A stretch of 64,000 nt of DNA, taken from positions 310,001-374,000 of the forward strand of contig NZ_JABACJ020000002.1 in the NCBI RefSeq assembly GCF_012524165.2, read 5' to 3'. This document shows positions 62,132-64,000 of this stretch, one piece after another; position 1 is the stretch's first letter; each line of letters starts with the position of its first letter. The translations under genes were made by a program, and so were the position numbers. The notes under the pieces are model-generated. The model was given only the letters and a program-made list of their open reading frames with translations. It searched no databases and was not told where the DNA came from. The DNA comes from Faecalicatena faecalis (lineage in GTDB: Bacteria > Bacillota > Clostridia > Lachnospirales > Lachnospiraceae).

Positions 62132-62851
62132 TCTTTCTCCCTCCCCTCTTTGCAGACTTCTTGATTTCTTCGTGATAGAAAAAGTTCACAATCACAGGCG
62201 GTGCATCAAAAGGCTTTTTCATAGTGTCGTCGTCACGGAGATATTCGAGTCCATTTTTTTCTGCATAGGAGCGGACAGCCCCATCAAGAGATTCCCAATA
62301 AAGCCGGCTGCCATGCTGATAAATTTCCTCATACAGAGGAACTAAATCCGGGTGTTTTTCTCTTATATATGCAAGAATAGCCGTCTTGTAGCTGCCGCGG
62401 AGATTCAGATTTTCCAGCCATACAAGATTACACTGGTCTTTTACTCTGTCTATAATCGCCGTGACATCCGTAATCCCAGGATTAAATCCAAATCCCGCAG
62501 CACAAGGTCTGACTTTGTTTGAATACTCAGCTTAACGCCGCTGCCTTTCAACTGTTCCAAAAGGGTTCGTGTGCGTTTATAGGATTCTTCCTGGGGATTA
62601 TAGGGATCTGTTACCGAGCCTACAAATAATTCCTTTCCCGCATATTTCTGTGGATTTTTAATTTCCGGCCAAAGTTTCACATCAAGAAATTCTCCCCAGG
62701 GTTCTCCATGATTTGTAAATCTTTTCATAAAGCTGGCATAGCAGTATTTACAGGCATGAGTGCATCCAACATAAGGATTCACCGAATAATCACTGACAGG
62801 CAGATTCGATTTTGTCAAACGCTGCTTCCTCTGGATAATAAGCCGTTTCAC
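62124..62851 (-). pseudogene. SPL-type radical SAM gene with internal deletion
   Basis: From GTG 62851 the frame reads KSNLPVSDYSVNPYVGCTHA, with the SAM cluster CTHACKYCYASF, through KLSIQTKSDLVLRDLDLI, then leaves the frame. GITDVTAIIDRVKDQCNLVW and the expected C-terminus to HEEIKKSAKRGG lie in another frame that stops at 62124-62126. About 50 residues between DLDLI and GITDV, part of the barrel, are missing. The intact family normally sits beside DUF1848 as here. Stop overlaps the mutM start. Confidence 0.8.
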
Positions 62852-62859
62852 TTGGATAA

Positions 62860-63807
62860 TTACAAATCTAATTCCTGCTGCACGCAAGTAATACCGCCTT
62901 TTAGATAAGACTTCTGCGCCCCTTGCTGCACCATATCTGTCTCCTTCAAATGCCCCAAAAGAAGCGGGGAATCTGGATCATGATATCTATAATTTTCAAA
63001 TGCTTTCTCCGGGTTCTTATTCGCATAGCAGTATTTACAGCCATTCATACAGGTATCATATGCGCCGATATCACGACTCTCAATGCAATGGCAACCTTGA
63101 CGTGTTCCCTTATGCTTTAAGTCCTTGAATAGGATGCCGTTTGCCCCGCCGAGAATGTCCAAGGTCATGCATCCGGAAGAATGGATTCCGTACCGTGAAT
63201 AATCACCGTTGGTTCCGCAGGTCTGAATATACAGACCATATTTTTCTGCAATCTTTCCCAGCCCTTTTGCAAGATTGTCTTTGTCTGTATCGGTCATAGG
63301 AATCAGTTCCGGCATATTAGTTTCCAGCTTCTTATACATTTCCACAAAGCTGAAAATACAACGGTCAACATAAGGTGACAATTCCTTCGCCATATTTTCA
63401 AAGGTCTTTAGATGAGTCTGTATTGTATACTTTTCTGTCAAAAGAACAGGGTCATACCGCCATGCCAGCCTTTGCTTTCCCACAATTGCAGACAGCCTTT
63501 TCAGGGTATCCATACTCTTTTCAATTGAGGGCGCACCGGGTTCTATGTCTTTGCCATAGGCAGTTATGGTATAGTGAAAATATGTATGGAAGCGTTCTGT
63601 GATTTTAGAAATATCTGCTAGAATCGGCTCATAATTCTTTGAACAGAACACGACGCAGTCCACCTTGTCCGGTGTCAGCTCATATCGTGTAACCTTGTTT
63701 GGAAACAGAGGGTTGCGTGAAAGAACATAGCCTTCCTCAAACCGCTTTAGCAGCCATTTAGCATAAAACTGCACGGTATCCGTTCTTGCCCCTGTATTAA
63801 TAATCAT
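62860..63807 (-). CDS. DUF1848-family protein
   Basis: 315 residues. IINTGARTDTVQFYAKWLLK, LSRNPLFPNKVTRYELTPDK, KQRLAWRYDPVLLTEKYT and a C-terminal CMNGCKYCYANKNP cysteine cluster identify DUF1848, a radical-SAM-like family of unknown role often paired with the SPL-type gene next to it. It overlaps the upstream MarR gene by 4 bp. Confidence 0.9.
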   Translation of the reverse strand: MIINTGARTDTVQFYAKWLLKRFEEGYVLSRNPLFPNKVTRYELTPDKVDCVVFCSKNYEPILADISKITERFHTYFHYTITAYGKDIEPGAPSIEKSMDTLKRLSAIVGKQRLAWRYDPVLLTEKYTIQTHLKTFENMAKELSPYVDRCIFSFVEMYKKLETNMPELIPMTDTDKDNLAKGLGKIAEKYGLYIQTCGTNGDYSRYGIHSSGCMTLDILGGANGILFKDLKHKGTRQGCHCIESRDIGAYDTCMNGCKYCYANKNPEKAFENYRYHDPDSPLLLGHLKETDMVQQGAQKSYLKGGITCVQQELDL

Positions 63808-64000
63808 GTTTCATCCTCACTTTCGTTAATTAGCTTCGTCAGATTTTTTGTAAATCTTCGTGAAAGACTGATAAGCTGTTCCTGTTCTTCTGGAGTAAAC
63901 ATGGACATTGCCGTGTCCTCCGCCCATGTAATGTGAACAACAGGTTTTTTTGCATAATTTCTGCCCTCTTCCGTTAATTTCACAAACTTAATCCTCTTAT
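63804..64000 (-). CDS. MarR-family regulator (5' end cut by window edge)
   Basis: Read by hand: the frame from the right edge reads IKFVKLTEEGRNYAKKPVVH, the wing and last helices of a MarR regulator, then FTPEEQEQLISLSRRFTKNL and stop TGA at 63806-63804, overlapping the DUF1848 start. Probably controls the DUF1848-radical SAM pair. Confidence 0.75.
   Translation of the reverse strand, partial: KRIKFVKLTEEGRNYAKKPVVHITWAEDTAMSMFTPEEQEQLISLSRRFTKNLTKLINESEDET

Noticed and set aside
1..64000. CRISPR arrays, tRNA or rRNA genes, transposase genes
   Set aside because: No regularly spaced repeat array, cloverleaf or recognisable transposase or integrase was seen; the only long repeat is the 1.1-kb sigma block.

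Overview
The window looks like a chromosomal segment of a gut Lachnospiraceae-type Firmicute (Clostridia). This is inferred from the gene families: RpiR, AraC-GyrI and MerR-GyrI regulators, EFR1-family ferredoxin-flavodoxin, DUF1848 next to an SPL-type radical SAM gene, a selenocysteine formate dehydrogenase with a NuoG-like N-terminus, and strong AGGAGG Shine-Dalgarno sites. No rRNA, tRNA or CRISPR array was seen. There is no sequence search behind any name; all calls come from reading motifs.

Layout. 0-4.6 kb: two overlapping RpiR regulators, an FMN reductase, MerR-GyrI and AraC-GyrI regulators, and a chimeric DinJ/YafQ toxin-antitoxin remnant. 4.8-7.5 kb: an AT-rich lantibiotic-immunity-type ABC transporter with 11-bp-phased direct repeats upstream. 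8.1-11.6 kb: bioY-bioB-bioD-bioA under two BirA-like operators. 11.7-22.8 kb: DUF554, TetR plus an MFS exporter fused to a cytidylate-kinase-like domain, MarR/FUSC divergent pair, GNAT, plsY, a MATE stub, an AlkC-like DNA glycosylase, an alpha/beta hydrolase and a YczE-type membrane protein. 23.0-33.9 kb: a complete formate dehydrogenase block (mobB, moeA, mobA, fdhD, Sec-containing fdhF with SECIS hairpin, a NuoF/GltD-like NAD(P) subunit, focA) with two regulators read divergently from it. 34-40 kb: a 48-aa membrane peptide, a lipoprotein, a double-GntR regulator, a solute-binding lipoprotein and a hybrid histidine kinase. 40.2-47.1 kb: redox genes (zinc alcohol dehydrogenase, EFR1, nitroreductase, ferredoxin-DUF2703), a methyltransferase, broken MerR and CMD genes, DUF2461 and an ECF sigma factor.

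47.3-54.9 kb is the accessory island of most interest, all on the minus strand from one good promoter: an ADP-ribosyltransferase-like protein, an unknown 176-aa protein and a 1172-aa reverse transcriptase-HD phosphohydrolase fusion are translationally coupled, followed by an unknown 408-aa helical protein and a SAVED-domain protein that looks N-terminally truncated relative to Cap4-type effectors and has no CD-NTase partner. The mix of RT, HD, ART and SAVED parts suggests an anti-phage or abortive-infection locus that I cannot match to a described type.

The island lies between two nearly identical ~1.1 kb direct repeats (an ECF sigma gene, a terminator and the last codons of the SAVED gene). 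A second repeated gene, the nitroreductase, is intact on the left and broken on the right, at almost the same offset (about 13.1-13.2 kb), so the right flank (55-60.4 kb) is a decayed, rearranged partial copy of the left. It is full of gene fragments (XRE, nitroreductase, hydrolase, LysR). 60.6-64 kb returns to ordinary genes: sugar O-acetyltransferase, mutM, an internally deleted radical SAM gene, DUF1848 and a partial MarR gene.
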